From Candidatus Pseudogracilibacillus intestinigallinarum (GTDB lineage: Bacteria > Bacillota > Bacilli > Bacillales > Amphibacillaceae), in contig DXHX01000123.1 in the NCBI GenBank assembly GCA_019113205.1, positions 62,001 to 126,000 of the forward strand: a stretch of DNA of 64,000 bases, written 5' to 3'. Of this stretch, positions 36,186-44,566 are shown one piece after another. The translations under genes were made by a program, and so were the position numbers. The notes below the pieces were generated by a model. It was given only the letters and a program-made list of their open reading frames with translations, was not told where the DNA came from and did not search any database. Position 1 is the stretch's first letter; each line of letters opens with the position of its first letter.

Positions 36186-37715
36186 TTATACTGGATATAC
36201 ACCATGTTTACGATCAGTGAAATGATAATTCTTCGATTCATACATTTCAAAACGTTTAGCAAGTTGTTTTCTCGTTTCATTCGGCTGTATAATATCGTCA
36301 ATGACAAGTTCAGATGCCAAGCGAAATACATCGATATCGTCTTTATATTCTGCTTGTTTTTGTAATATAAAATCACGGCGTTCTTCTTCTGGTAATGAGG
36401 CAATTTTATTTGCATATACAGCATTAATCGCCGCTTCAGGACCCATAACAGCAATTTGTGCGGTTGGATATGCTAATGTTGCATCTGTTTCAAATGCTGG
36501 TCCTGCCATAGCATAAAGGCCTGCTCCATATGCTTTACGGACAACGAGAGAAATTTTCGGTACAGTCGCTTCACTCATCGATGCAAGCATTTTTGCACCA
36601 TGACGAATAATTCCTTGTTGCTCTACCTTCGTCCCAATCATAAATCCTGGAACATCCATTAAGAAAAGTAATGGAATATTAAATGCATCACATAATTGGA
36701 CGAATTTAGCCGCTTTATCGGCTGAATCTGGGAATAAAACTCCTCCTTTTACTCGAGGTTGGTTAGCAATAATTCCAATCGATTTTCCTTCTAAACGTGC
36801 AAAACCGGTAATTAATTCTCCAGCAAATAATTTTTTAATTTCACAAAAAGAATCTTCATCAATAATACGGTTAATTAACTCGTACATATCGAAAGGAACA
36901 TTTTGATTTTCTGGAATGATATCTGTGATCTCTTTTTCCATTATTTTTGCTTCTACAGAATTTATAGCATCCGGTTTATGTCGGAAATTTTGTGGGAAAT
37001 ACGTTAAATATTTACGAGCAAACTGTAATGCTTCTTCTTCTGTTTGAACTAGTACATCTCCACACCCAGAAACAGAACAATGCATTTTTGCTCCACCCAT
37101 TTCTTCTAATGTCACCTTTTCTCCAATGACCATTTCTGCCATTCTCGGTGAACCAAGATACATCGAAGCATTTCCTTCTACCATGACAACGATATCACTA
37201 AATGCTGGAATATATGCTCCACCAGCTGCGGATGGACCAAATAATAAGCAAATTTGCGGAACACGTCCAGATAGTTTAATTTGATTATGGAAAATACGTC
37301 CTGCCCCACGTCTACCAGGGAACATTTCGATTTGATCTGTAATTCGAGCACCTGCTGAGTCAACTAAATATAGCATTGGTACTTCTAAGTTTAGTGCTGT
37401 TTCTTGAATACGGATGATTTTCTCAACGGTACGTTTTCCCCATGATCCCGCTTTTACCGTAGAATCGTTTGCCATGACACAAACAGTTTGTCCGTTAATT
37501 TTCCCGATTCCAGTTACAACACCATCTGAAGGTAGATCAGCCTCCATGCAATTAGCGAAAAATGCGTCTTCTACTTCGATTCCTTCATCAAATAATAGTT
37601 CTAAACGTTTGCGTACGAATAACTTTCCTTTTGCTTCATTTTGTTCGTGGTATTTTTCTTTTCCACCTTTGTTAATTGTTTCTATTCTATTATTTAAATC
37701 GTTTACATAACTCAT
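36186..37715 (-). CDS. yngE: Acyl-CoA carboxylase carboxyltransferase subunit (YngE, methylcrotonyl-CoA type)
   Basis: The 509-residue subunit transfers CO2 from carboxybiotin to an acyl-CoA. It has both crotonase-like halves with GPSAAGGAYIPAFSD (first) and FLMDVPGFMIGTKVE with AYGAGLYAMAG (second). Length and context fit methylcrotonyl-CoA carboxylase beta (leucine degradation); propionyl-CoA carboxylase is the alternative. Last gene of the run that begins with the biotin carboxylase gene at 40098. In B. subtilis the yng cluster is expressed in the mother cell. Confidence 0.9.
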   Translation of the reverse strand: MSYVNDLNNRIETINKGGKEKYHEQNEAKGKLFVRKRLELLFDEGIEVEDAFFANCMEADLPSDGVVTGIGKINGQTVCVMANDSTVKAGSWGKRTVEKIIRIQETALNLEVPMLYLVDSAGARITDQIEMFPGRRGAGRIFHNQIKLSGRVPQICLLFGPSAAGGAYIPAFSDIVVMVEGNASMYLGSPRMAEMVIGEKVTLEEMGGAKMHCSVSGCGDVLVQTEEEALQFARKYLTYFPQNFRHKPDAINSVEAKIMEKEITDIIPENQNVPFDMYELINRIIDEDSFCEIKKLFAGELITGFARLEGKSIGIIANQPRVKGGVLFPDSADKAAKFVQLCDAFNIPLLFLMDVPGFMIGTKVEQQGIIRHGAKMLASMSEATVPKISLVVRKAYGAGLYAMAGPAFETDATLAYPTAQIAVMGPEAAINAVYANKIASLPEEERRDFILQKQAEYKDDIDVFRLASELVIDDIIQPNETRKQLAKRFEMYESKNYHFTDRKHGVYPV

Positions 37716-37732
37716 AGGAAACCTCCTATTAT

Positions 37733-38512
37733 TTATTTCCCCTCATAATTAGGTTTGCGTTTCTCTTTAAACGCTTGTAACCCTTCGAGGCGATCTTTTG
37801 TCGGTATAGTTTGTAAATAGCTTAAACGTTCGATTTGTAAAGCTGTTTGTAAATCTGTTTCCATCCCATTTGTGATAGCTAGTTTTGCTTGTTTTACTGC
37901 AATCGGACCGTTTGCAGCAATTTTTTGTGCCATTTTAATTGCTGCTTCCTTTGCACATGATTCTGTCACTTGTTCTACCAAACCTAATTGTAATGCTTCT
38001 TGTGCTGTTACAGGTGTGGCAGTATAAATAAGTCGTTTCGCTTGGCCGAGTCCAATTAATCGTGTTAATCGTTGTGTTCCACCAGCGCCTGGAATAATAG
38101 CTAACGATGTCTCTGTTAATCCCACCTTCACATGTTGACTTGCAATGCGAATATCACATGCAAGTGCTAATTCCAGTCCACCACCAAAGGCTACTCCATT
38201 TAGTGCGGCGATAACTGGTACATTAATTTGGCCGATGCGGTTAATTGTATCACCAATATATGTAACAGCATCGACAACTTCTTTCTCATTCATGTCGCGT
38301 CGCTCTTTTAAGTCTGCTCCAGCTGAAAAGGCCTTCTCTCCTGTTCCAGTTATGATTACAGCCCGAATGGAATCATCTGCATAAATCATATCTATTGTTT
38401 CGTTTAATGTATGTAATGTCGCTTTACTTAATGCGTTAGCGGCTTCTGGACGATTAATCGTAACGACTAAAATATTATCAGCTGTTTTTTCCGTTACAAT
38501 AAGTTGGGACAA
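37733..38512 (-). CDS. yngF: Enoyl-CoA hydratase family protein (YngF)
   Basis: The 259-residue crotonase has the oxyanion-hole segments SAGADLKER and ALNGVAFGGGLELALACD, and the second catalytic region IIPGAGGTQRL with both expected glycine/acid positions (GLVEQV). It probably hydrates methylglutaconyl-CoA in the leucine route. It lies 17 bp upstream of yngE and 15 bp downstream of the biotin carrier gene. Confidence 0.9.
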   Translation of the reverse strand: MSQLIVTEKTADNILVVTINRPEAANALSKATLHTLNETIDMIYADDSIRAVIITGTGEKAFSAGADLKERRDMNEKEVVDAVTYIGDTINRIGQINVPVIAALNGVAFGGGLELALACDIRIASQHVKVGLTETSLAIIPGAGGTQRLTRLIGLGQAKRLIYTATPVTAQEALQLGLVEQVTESCAKEAAIKMAQKIAANGPIAVKQAKLAITNGMETDLQTALQIERLSYLQTIPTKDRLEGLQAFKEKRKPNYEGK

Positions 38513-38527
38513 TATGTTCGCCTCCTA

Positions 38528-38740
38528 TTATCCAATGACGCAAATAACGTCGCCTTCATTAATAAAATCGCCTTCATTTACTTTAATTTCTTTTACTTCT
38601 CCAGCAACTTCTGTTTGATGTGGAATTTCCATTTTCATTGATTCTAAAATCGCTACTTCTTGACCTGCTGTTACAGTATCACCTACATTTACTACGATTT
38701 TCCACATGTTTCCTGCCATACTTGCTTTAATTTCTGTCAT
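38528..38740 (-). CDS. yngHB: Biotin carboxyl carrier protein, short form
   Basis: The 70-residue protein is a complete biotinyl domain with the modified lysine in LESMKME and the closing GDVICVIG. It is separate from the biotin carboxylase subunit, as in B. subtilis yngHB. B. subtilis BLAP, of similar size, is its counterpart. Confidence 0.9.
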   Translation of the reverse strand: MTEIKASMAGNMWKIVVNVGDTVTAGQEVAILESMKMEIPHQTEVAGEVKEIKVNEGDFINEGDVICVIG

Positions 38741-38763
38741 ATTAAATTCCTCCTAATATATTA

Positions 38764-40098
38764 TTATACTTGTTGTTCTACGTAATGAATGGTAATAGCT
38801 CCCTCTTGGAAAGCTTTATCTTGTAAGACAGATAAAATCATCGGAATATTTGTCTTAATACCTTCAATTTTATAGTTTTGTAACGTTTCAATCAAATGTT
38901 TTATCGCTTCATGGCGATTTTCCTTCGTTACAATGACTTTTGCAATCATTGGATCATAAAATGGTGTTACTTGATATCCTTCTGTGACCGCAGACTCCAT
39001 TCGTACATTTGGATCATCGTGTGGCTCTATATAGGTTGTAATTGTGCCTGGTGAAGGAAAAAATGTTGTTGGGTCTTCGGCATAAATCCGTACTTCGATT
39101 GAATGATTTTGAGCAGTAATATCAGATTGATTGAATGATAGTGTTTCTCCTCTTGCAATCCGTATTTGCTGTTCAATTAAATCATATCCTGTAATTTCTT
39201 CCGTTACTGGATGTTCCACTTGAATACGAGTATTCATTTCTAAAAAATAGAAATTTTCATCTTTATCAACGAGAAATTCCATTGTCCCTGCATTTGTATA
39301 GCCAATTTTTTTTATTGCTTCTACGGCTATTGTTGCCATTTTATTACGGGTAGATTCTGAAATATATATTGCACGTGCTTCCTCGATTACTTTTTGATTC
39401 CGACGTTGAATGGAACATTCACGTTCAAAAAAATGTACTACATTTCCATGCTGATCTGCTAATAGTTGTATTTCAATATGACGCGCATCCCCAATATATT
39501 TTTCCATATACATTGCACCATTACCGAAAAACATTTGCGCGCGTTTCGTGTTGTTTTCGAATGCCGTCTTTAATGTTTGTTCATCATGGACGACTTGCAT
39601 CCCAATACCGCCACCTCCTGCAGAAGCCTTTAACATGACTGGATACCCGATTTTTTTAGCTATTTCCTTCGCTTTTTCTAACGTCGGGATTGCTTCAGTC
39701 GTACCTTTTGCGATTGGTACACCAACTTTTTCCATCATATTTCGAGCCGTAATTTTATCGCCCATTTGCTCCATCACACTTCCTGATGGGCCGATAAACG
39801 TTATTCCCTCTTCTTCACATTTTTTTGCAAAAGTACTATTCTCACTCATAAAACCGTATCCTGGATGGATGCCATCCACTTCATGTTCTTTTGCTATTTG
39901 AAAAATTTTATCCATATTCATATAACTTTCATTTACTTGATTGCCACCGATTAAATAACTTTCATCTGCCATAGAAACATAAGGTGCAAGCTGATCTGCT
40001 TCAGAATAAATAGCAATTGTTTTGATATCCATTTTTTTGCATGTTCGAATAATTCTCGCAGCTATTTCTCCACGATTGGCAATTAAAATACATTTCAT
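38764..40098 (-). CDS. yngHA: Biotin carboxylase subunit of an acyl-CoA carboxylase
   Basis: The 444-residue ATP-grasp enzyme carboxylates the carrier. Motifs: ILIANRGEIAARIIRTCK, the glycine loop KASAGGGGIGMQVV, ERECSIQRRNQKVIEEA, and the catalytic EMNTRIQVEHPVTE. ATG follows AGGAGG. It starts a second transcription segment because the region upstream (40099-40280) separates it from yngI by a plus-strand gene. Confidence 0.92.
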   Translation of the reverse strand: MKCILIANRGEIAARIIRTCKKMDIKTIAIYSEADQLAPYVSMADESYLIGGNQVNESYMNMDKIFQIAKEHEVDGIHPGYGFMSENSTFAKKCEEEGITFIGPSGSVMEQMGDKITARNMMEKVGVPIAKGTTEAIPTLEKAKEIAKKIGYPVMLKASAGGGGIGMQVVHDEQTLKTAFENNTKRAQMFFGNGAMYMEKYIGDARHIEIQLLADQHGNVVHFFERECSIQRRNQKVIEEARAIYISESTRNKMATIAVEAIKKIGYTNAGTMEFLVDKDENFYFLEMNTRIQVEHPVTEEITGYDLIEQQIRIARGETLSFNQSDITAQNHSIEVRIYAEDPTTFFPSPGTITTYIEPHDDPNVRMESAVTEGYQVTPFYDPMIAKVIVTKENRHEAIKHLIETLQNYKIEGIKTNIPMILSVLQDKAFQEGAITIHYVEQQV

Positions 40099-40280
40099 GT
40101 GAACTCCTCCTAACTTTATTCACCTATGAAAGAATAGATAAGTTTTCCTTATCCTATCATATAAAATTATCTTACAAATCCCCACTTTTGTCTACATATT
40201 CTATTTCTCTCATACCTTCCATCTAGCTACAGAACATGGTATACTTTCAAACATAAAGTAAAAGTTAAGAGGGGTTTTCT

Positions 40281-41453
40281 ATGGAATTTAATGAATTAAA
40301 AGAAACATTTGTTCAAAAAGTGATGAATGAACTATTTATCCATGGAACGATAAGTCAACCACGTCAAAAATCGAATGATTTAAAACGCGTCCGTTTAAAG
40401 AAAATTGCACTACAAAATGAATTATACATCCAGTTTGAATATCAATATGAACGTATCATGAAACATGAAAATATATTACTTAAAGATATCGGACACGTCT
40501 TAGATCCTTTACTAGAAGAGTTCCGTCAAGTGCATGCACAATTTGAAACGGAACAAATTCATATTCAAATTTCTAAAAAGTTTAAAGTAATGTGGAAAAC
40601 AACCAAGGAGGTTGTAAAGAAAACAGCAACATTAGAGCATAATCGAAAGAAAAATTATTTATTAGATGAAAACACGGTTCATCCTTTTTTAGTTCGTTTA
40701 GGTGTGCAAACGGAAACTGGTCAAATAAAAAAAGCACATTATGATAAATTTCGACAAATTAATCGATTCATCGAATATATTGACGATGCAATCGAATATT
40801 TACCAAAAAATCGCACCGTTCGCATTTTAGATTTCGGTTCCGGAAAATCTTATTTGACGTTTGCACTATATCATTATTTACATGTCGTAAAAGGATATGA
40901 TATTCAAGTAACAGGATTAGATTTAAAAAAAGAAGTGATCGAACATTGTCAGCAAATTGCGAATGATTTACAGTACGAACATTTACAATTCCTCGTTGGG
41001 GATATTAATGATTTTAATGAGGAAACTTCTGTCGATATGGTCGTCACATTACATGCATGTGATGTAGCGACAGATATGGCATTAGCTCGGGCAGTTAGAT
41101 GGGGAGCGAACGTTATTTTAAGTGTGCCATGTTGTCAACATGAGTTATTCTCACAAATGGATGCACCAGCATTAGATGTTTTATTACAACACGGTCTAAT
41201 GAAAGAACGATTTGCTGCACTTGCAACAGATGCAATTCGAGCAGAAATATTGTCTTTAGTTGGCTATGAGACGCAATTATTAGAGTTTATTGATATGGAA
41301 CATACACCAAAGAACATTTTAATCCGAGCTTATTATACTGGAAAAGAAAGTACGAAAGCTGCTATGAAAAAATATGAGTCGTTCCGTGATTTACTCACAG
41401 CAAAGCCATTTTTAGAAAAAGAGTTACATGAACATTTATACGTGAAAAAGTGA
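40281..41453 (+). CDS. SAM-dependent methyltransferase, METTL25 / Methyltransf_32-like
   Basis: The 390-residue protein has a class I methyltransferase domain in the middle: SAM-binding DFGSGKSYLTFALYHYL, the acidic GLDLKKEVIEHC, then TLHACDVATDMALA and the unusual SVPCCQHEL. That cysteine-rich stretch and the spacing are typical of the Methyltransf_32 group. About 170 N-terminal residues are specific to the bacterial members. Substrate unknown. It sits on the opposite strand inside the acyl-CoA cluster, with its own ribosome site (AAGAGGGG) and terminator. Confidence 0.82.
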   Translation: MEFNELKETFVQKVMNELFIHGTISQPRQKSNDLKRVRLKKIALQNELYIQFEYQYERIMKHENILLKDIGHVLDPLLEEFRQVHAQFETEQIHIQISKKFKVMWKTTKEVVKKTATLEHNRKKNYLLDENTVHPFLVRLGVQTETGQIKKAHYDKFRQINRFIEYIDDAIEYLPKNRTVRILDFGSGKSYLTFALYHYLHVVKGYDIQVTGLDLKKEVIEHCQQIANDLQYEHLQFLVGDINDFNEETSVDMVVTLHACDVATDMALARAVRWGANVILSVPCCQHELFSQMDAPALDVLLQHGLMKERFAALATDAIRAEILSLVGYETQLLEFIDMEHTPKNILIRAYYTGKESTKAAMKKYESFRDLLTAKPFLEKELHEHLYVKK

Positions 41454-41505
41454 GTTGCAATAAGGTAAGAGGTGTCTCAATTGCTCCCATCAAATAAATT
41501 GATAC

Positions 41506-41551
41506 AAAAACAGGAACGATACATCGCCATGACGTAAAGTTCCTGTTTTTT
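41506..41551. terminator. Bidirectional terminator between the methyltransferase gene and yngI
   Basis: AAAAACAGGAAC pairs with GTTCCTGTTTTT between convergent genes; T-run on both strands. Confidence 0.88.
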
Positions 41552-41553
41552 CT

Positions 41554-43191
41554 CTATTTGTTTTTAACGATATCGATACATTGTTCACGTAATTTGTATT
41601 TTTGGATTTTCCCACTAGCTGTCATTGGATACGTTTCAAAGAAGTGAATAAACTTTGGAACTTTGTGCCATGAAATATTGTCTAAACAAAATTGTCTTAT
41701 AGCTTCCTCTGTCACTTCACTACTTTCTTTTCGTTTAATACAAGCCATAACGACTTCCCCATATTTTTCATCTGGAATGCCGATCACTTGCACATCAATA
41801 ATTTCTGGATGACGGTATAAAAATTCTTCAATTTCACGTGGATAAATATTTTCCCCACCACGAATGATGACATCTTTGATACGCCCAGTAATCGAATAAT
41901 AGCCATTTTCATCTACTTTCGCTAAATCACCTGAATGTAGCCACCCATTTTCATCCATCGCCTCTTTTGTTGCTGCTTCATTTTTATAATATCCCTTCAT
42001 CACATGGTAACCACGTGTAATGAGTTCACCTTGCTCATTTGGCGGCAGTTCTTCCTTCGTTTCTGGGTCGATGATTTTTGCTTCTATATCGGGATGAATT
42101 TTTCCTACGGTACTAACGCGTAATTCTACCGGATCATCTACGGTTGTTTGTGTAATGACGGGAGATGTTTCTGTCAGACCGTAAGCAATCGTAATTTCGT
42201 TCGCTCCCATTTTATCCATTACTGCTTGCATTACTTCAATTGGACAGTTAGATCCAGCCATAATACCTGTACGCAAATGACTTAAATCATATTCAGCAAA
42301 ATTAGGCTCATTTAATTCTGCAATAAACATCGTCGGCACTCCGTGTAGCGCTGTACATTTTTCTGATGCGACCGCTTCTAATACTTTTTTTGCATTAAAT
42401 TGTTCAACAATGACCATCGTCGATCCTTTAACAACTGCTGTTAAAATACCTAATACACAACCAAATGTATGAAAAAATGGTACTGGAATACATAAACGAT
42501 CTTCGTTTGTTAAACGCATTCTGTCCCCAATTCGTTTCGCATTGTTGATGATATTGTAATGAGATAACATAACACCTTTAGGAAATCCTGTCGTTCCAGA
42601 AGTATATTGCATATTAATGACATCATCATAATGTAAACTATTTTTGCGATTTTCGAATACATCTGCTTCAACAGTTTCTCCTTTATCGCTTATATCTGAA
42701 AATGTGAATGCAAAATTACGCGATTCTTCATCCATGACGATAATATTTTTTAAATATGGCAATGTTTCGGATTGTAGCTTTCCTTTTTCAGATGTTTTTA
42801 ATGACGGGCATATTTTTTCTAAAATATCTAAGTAGTTCGTATGTTTATAATGGTTCGCCATAATTAATGTCGTTGCATCTGATTGTTGCAATAAATATTC
42901 TAATTCAAATGCTTGATAGTTCGTATTAACCGTAACAAGTACCGCACCAATTTTTGCAGTTGCAAATTGCGAAATAATCCATTCAACTTTATTATCAGAC
43001 CAAACTGCGATATGGTCCCCTTTTTTGATACCGATAGATACTAATCCTTTGGCAAAGTCATTTACACGATTATTAAACTGTTCATACGTTAAACGTAAAC
43101 CATGTTCGGGATAAACTAAAGCCTCATGGTTCGGATGTTTTTCTACTTGCCGTTCCAATAATTGTCCGATAGTATGTTCCATAAAGTTCAT
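41554..43191 (-). CDS. yngI: AMP-forming acyl-CoA synthetase (YngI)
   Basis: The 545-residue ANL-family enzyme activates a carboxylic acid to its CoA thioester. The AMP-binding motif is YTSGTTGFPKG, then YGLTETSP, the hinge region GRIKDVIIRGGENIYP, and the C-terminal catalytic lysine in TASGKIQK. GGAGGG precedes the ATG. It is 16 bp downstream of yngJ. The acid is probably short or medium chain, by analogy with B. subtilis YngI. Confidence 0.9.
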   Translation of the reverse strand: MNFMEHTIGQLLERQVEKHPNHEALVYPEHGLRLTYEQFNNRVNDFAKGLVSIGIKKGDHIAVWSDNKVEWIISQFATAKIGAVLVTVNTNYQAFELEYLLQQSDATTLIMANHYKHTNYLDILEKICPSLKTSEKGKLQSETLPYLKNIIVMDEESRNFAFTFSDISDKGETVEADVFENRKNSLHYDDVINMQYTSGTTGFPKGVMLSHYNIINNAKRIGDRMRLTNEDRLCIPVPFFHTFGCVLGILTAVVKGSTMVIVEQFNAKKVLEAVASEKCTALHGVPTMFIAELNEPNFAEYDLSHLRTGIMAGSNCPIEVMQAVMDKMGANEITIAYGLTETSPVITQTTVDDPVELRVSTVGKIHPDIEAKIIDPETKEELPPNEQGELITRGYHVMKGYYKNEAATKEAMDENGWLHSGDLAKVDENGYYSITGRIKDVIIRGGENIYPREIEEFLYRHPEIIDVQVIGIPDEKYGEVVMACIKRKESSEVTEEAIRQFCLDNISWHKVPKFIHFFETYPMTASGKIQKYKLREQCIDIVKNK

Positions 43192-43207
43192 ATATTACCC
43201 TCCAACA

Positions 43208-44350
43208 TTAACAACCTAAGTGTCGTGCAATAACGACACGTTGGACTTCAGATGTACCTTCTCCAATAACGAGCAATTTTGCATCACGAAGCAATCTTTC
43301 TACTTCATATTCTCTCATATAACCATATCCGCCATGGATTTGAATAGCTTCATCTGCTGAGCGTACAGCCGTTTCAGTTGCAAATAATTTGGCATATGCT
43401 GCTTCTTTTGAAAAAGCTTTCCCTCGGTCTTTCAACCAAGCAGCTTTTATTACCATATTTCTAGCTAATTCAACTTCCATCGCCATATTAGCTAATTTAA
43501 ATTGAATTGCTTGAAAACTACTAATCGGCTTTCCGAATTGAGTACGCTCTTTTGCATATGCTAATGCACGATCTAATGCTGCTTGCGCAATACCTACTCC
43601 TAGTGCACCAATTGAAATACGACCACCATCTAATGTTTTTAAAAACTGTTTAAATCCAGCTTCTTTGTCTCCTAATAAGTTTTCTTTCGGGATACGAACA
43701 TCTTCTAAAACGATCTCTGCAGTATCAGAACCACGAACTCCCATTTTATCGTAGTTACTCGTAATTGTTACCCCTTTCGTATTTGTTGGTACGATAAATG
43801 CGGAAATAACATTACGTCCTTTTTCGTTTTTACCTGTAACTGCTGTAACAATTAATGTTTCTGCAAAACTAGCATTCGTAATAAAACATTTTTCACCATT
43901 AATGACATACTGATCGCCTTCTAAAACAGCAGTAGTTTTTGTTCCACCCGCATCTGATCCTGCATTCGGTTCCGTTAAACCGAAAGAAGCTAATGCACGT
44001 CCTTCAGCTAAAGGTTGTAAATACGTCTTTTTTTGTGTTTCGGTTCCGAACATATTAATTGGGGAAGCACCTAAAGAAACAGCAGCTGCATAACTTAATC
44101 CCGTACTTCCACATACACGACCAATTTCTTCTACTGCTAATGCATATGAAATTGTATCTGCATCAGCACCACCATATTCTTCTGGAATTGGCAATCCTAA
44201 CAAACCTAATTCACCCATTTGATCAAAGATGTCTTTTGGAAACTTCGCATCCCGGTCAATCTCAATAGCGCGTGGTGCAATGACATCATTTGCAAAATCA
44301 CGAACCATTTGACGAATCATCTCTTGTTCTTTCGTAAATTCAAAATTCAT
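43208..44350 (-). CDS. yngJ: Acyl-CoA dehydrogenase (YngJ, isovaleryl-CoA type)
   Basis: The 380-residue flavoenzyme introduces an alpha-beta double bond. Family signatures: FGLTEPNAGSDAGG, TSNYDKMGVRGSDTAEIV, and IHGGYGYMREYEVERLLRDA near the C-terminus. AGGAGGAAG precedes the ATG. First gene of the yngJ-yngI segment. No clear SigE promoter was found in the 217 bp upstream. Confidence 0.9.
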   Translation of the reverse strand: MNFEFTKEQEMIRQMVRDFANDVIAPRAIEIDRDAKFPKDIFDQMGELGLLGLPIPEEYGGADADTISYALAVEEIGRVCGSTGLSYAAAVSLGASPINMFGTETQKKTYLQPLAEGRALASFGLTEPNAGSDAGGTKTTAVLEGDQYVINGEKCFITNASFAETLIVTAVTGKNEKGRNVISAFIVPTNTKGVTITSNYDKMGVRGSDTAEIVLEDVRIPKENLLGDKEAGFKQFLKTLDGGRISIGALGVGIAQAALDRALAYAKERTQFGKPISSFQAIQFKLANMAMEVELARNMVIKAAWLKDRGKAFSKEAAYAKLFATETAVRSADEAIQIHGGYGYMREYEVERLLRDAKLLVIGEGTSEVQRVVIARHLGC

Positions 44351-44506
44351 GTTCTTCCTCCTCTTAAATTTTCTCTCTTTATGTATAAACGTATAAGTAT
44401 TCTTATTTTAATACATTTATTCGATTATTGCACAATATTAATTATGACCTGGTATAAAAATATTAATATTCTTATAAAATATCACTCTTTTTTATACATA
44501 AAATCG

Positions 44507-44562
44507 AAAGGCTTCCCGTAATATGCACATATGAAAATTGCTATTTATTACGAAAAGCCTCT
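44507..44562 (-). terminator. Terminator of parE-parC
   Basis: Arms AGGCTT and CGTAAT pair with ATTACG and AAGCCT, with small internal loops. It lies 5 bp beyond the parC stop codon. Confidence 0.6.
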
Positions 44563-44566
44563 TTTA

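Noticed and set aside
40137-40153. Short repeat GATAAG/CTTATC before the biotin carboxylase gene as a regulator site
   Set aside because: Only six base pairs; no matching copy near the other cluster promoter.
44457-44470. AT-rich palindrome upstream of yngJ as a FadR or similar operator
   Set aside because: AATATTAATATT is low-complexity in this AT-rich genome and matches no known consensus.
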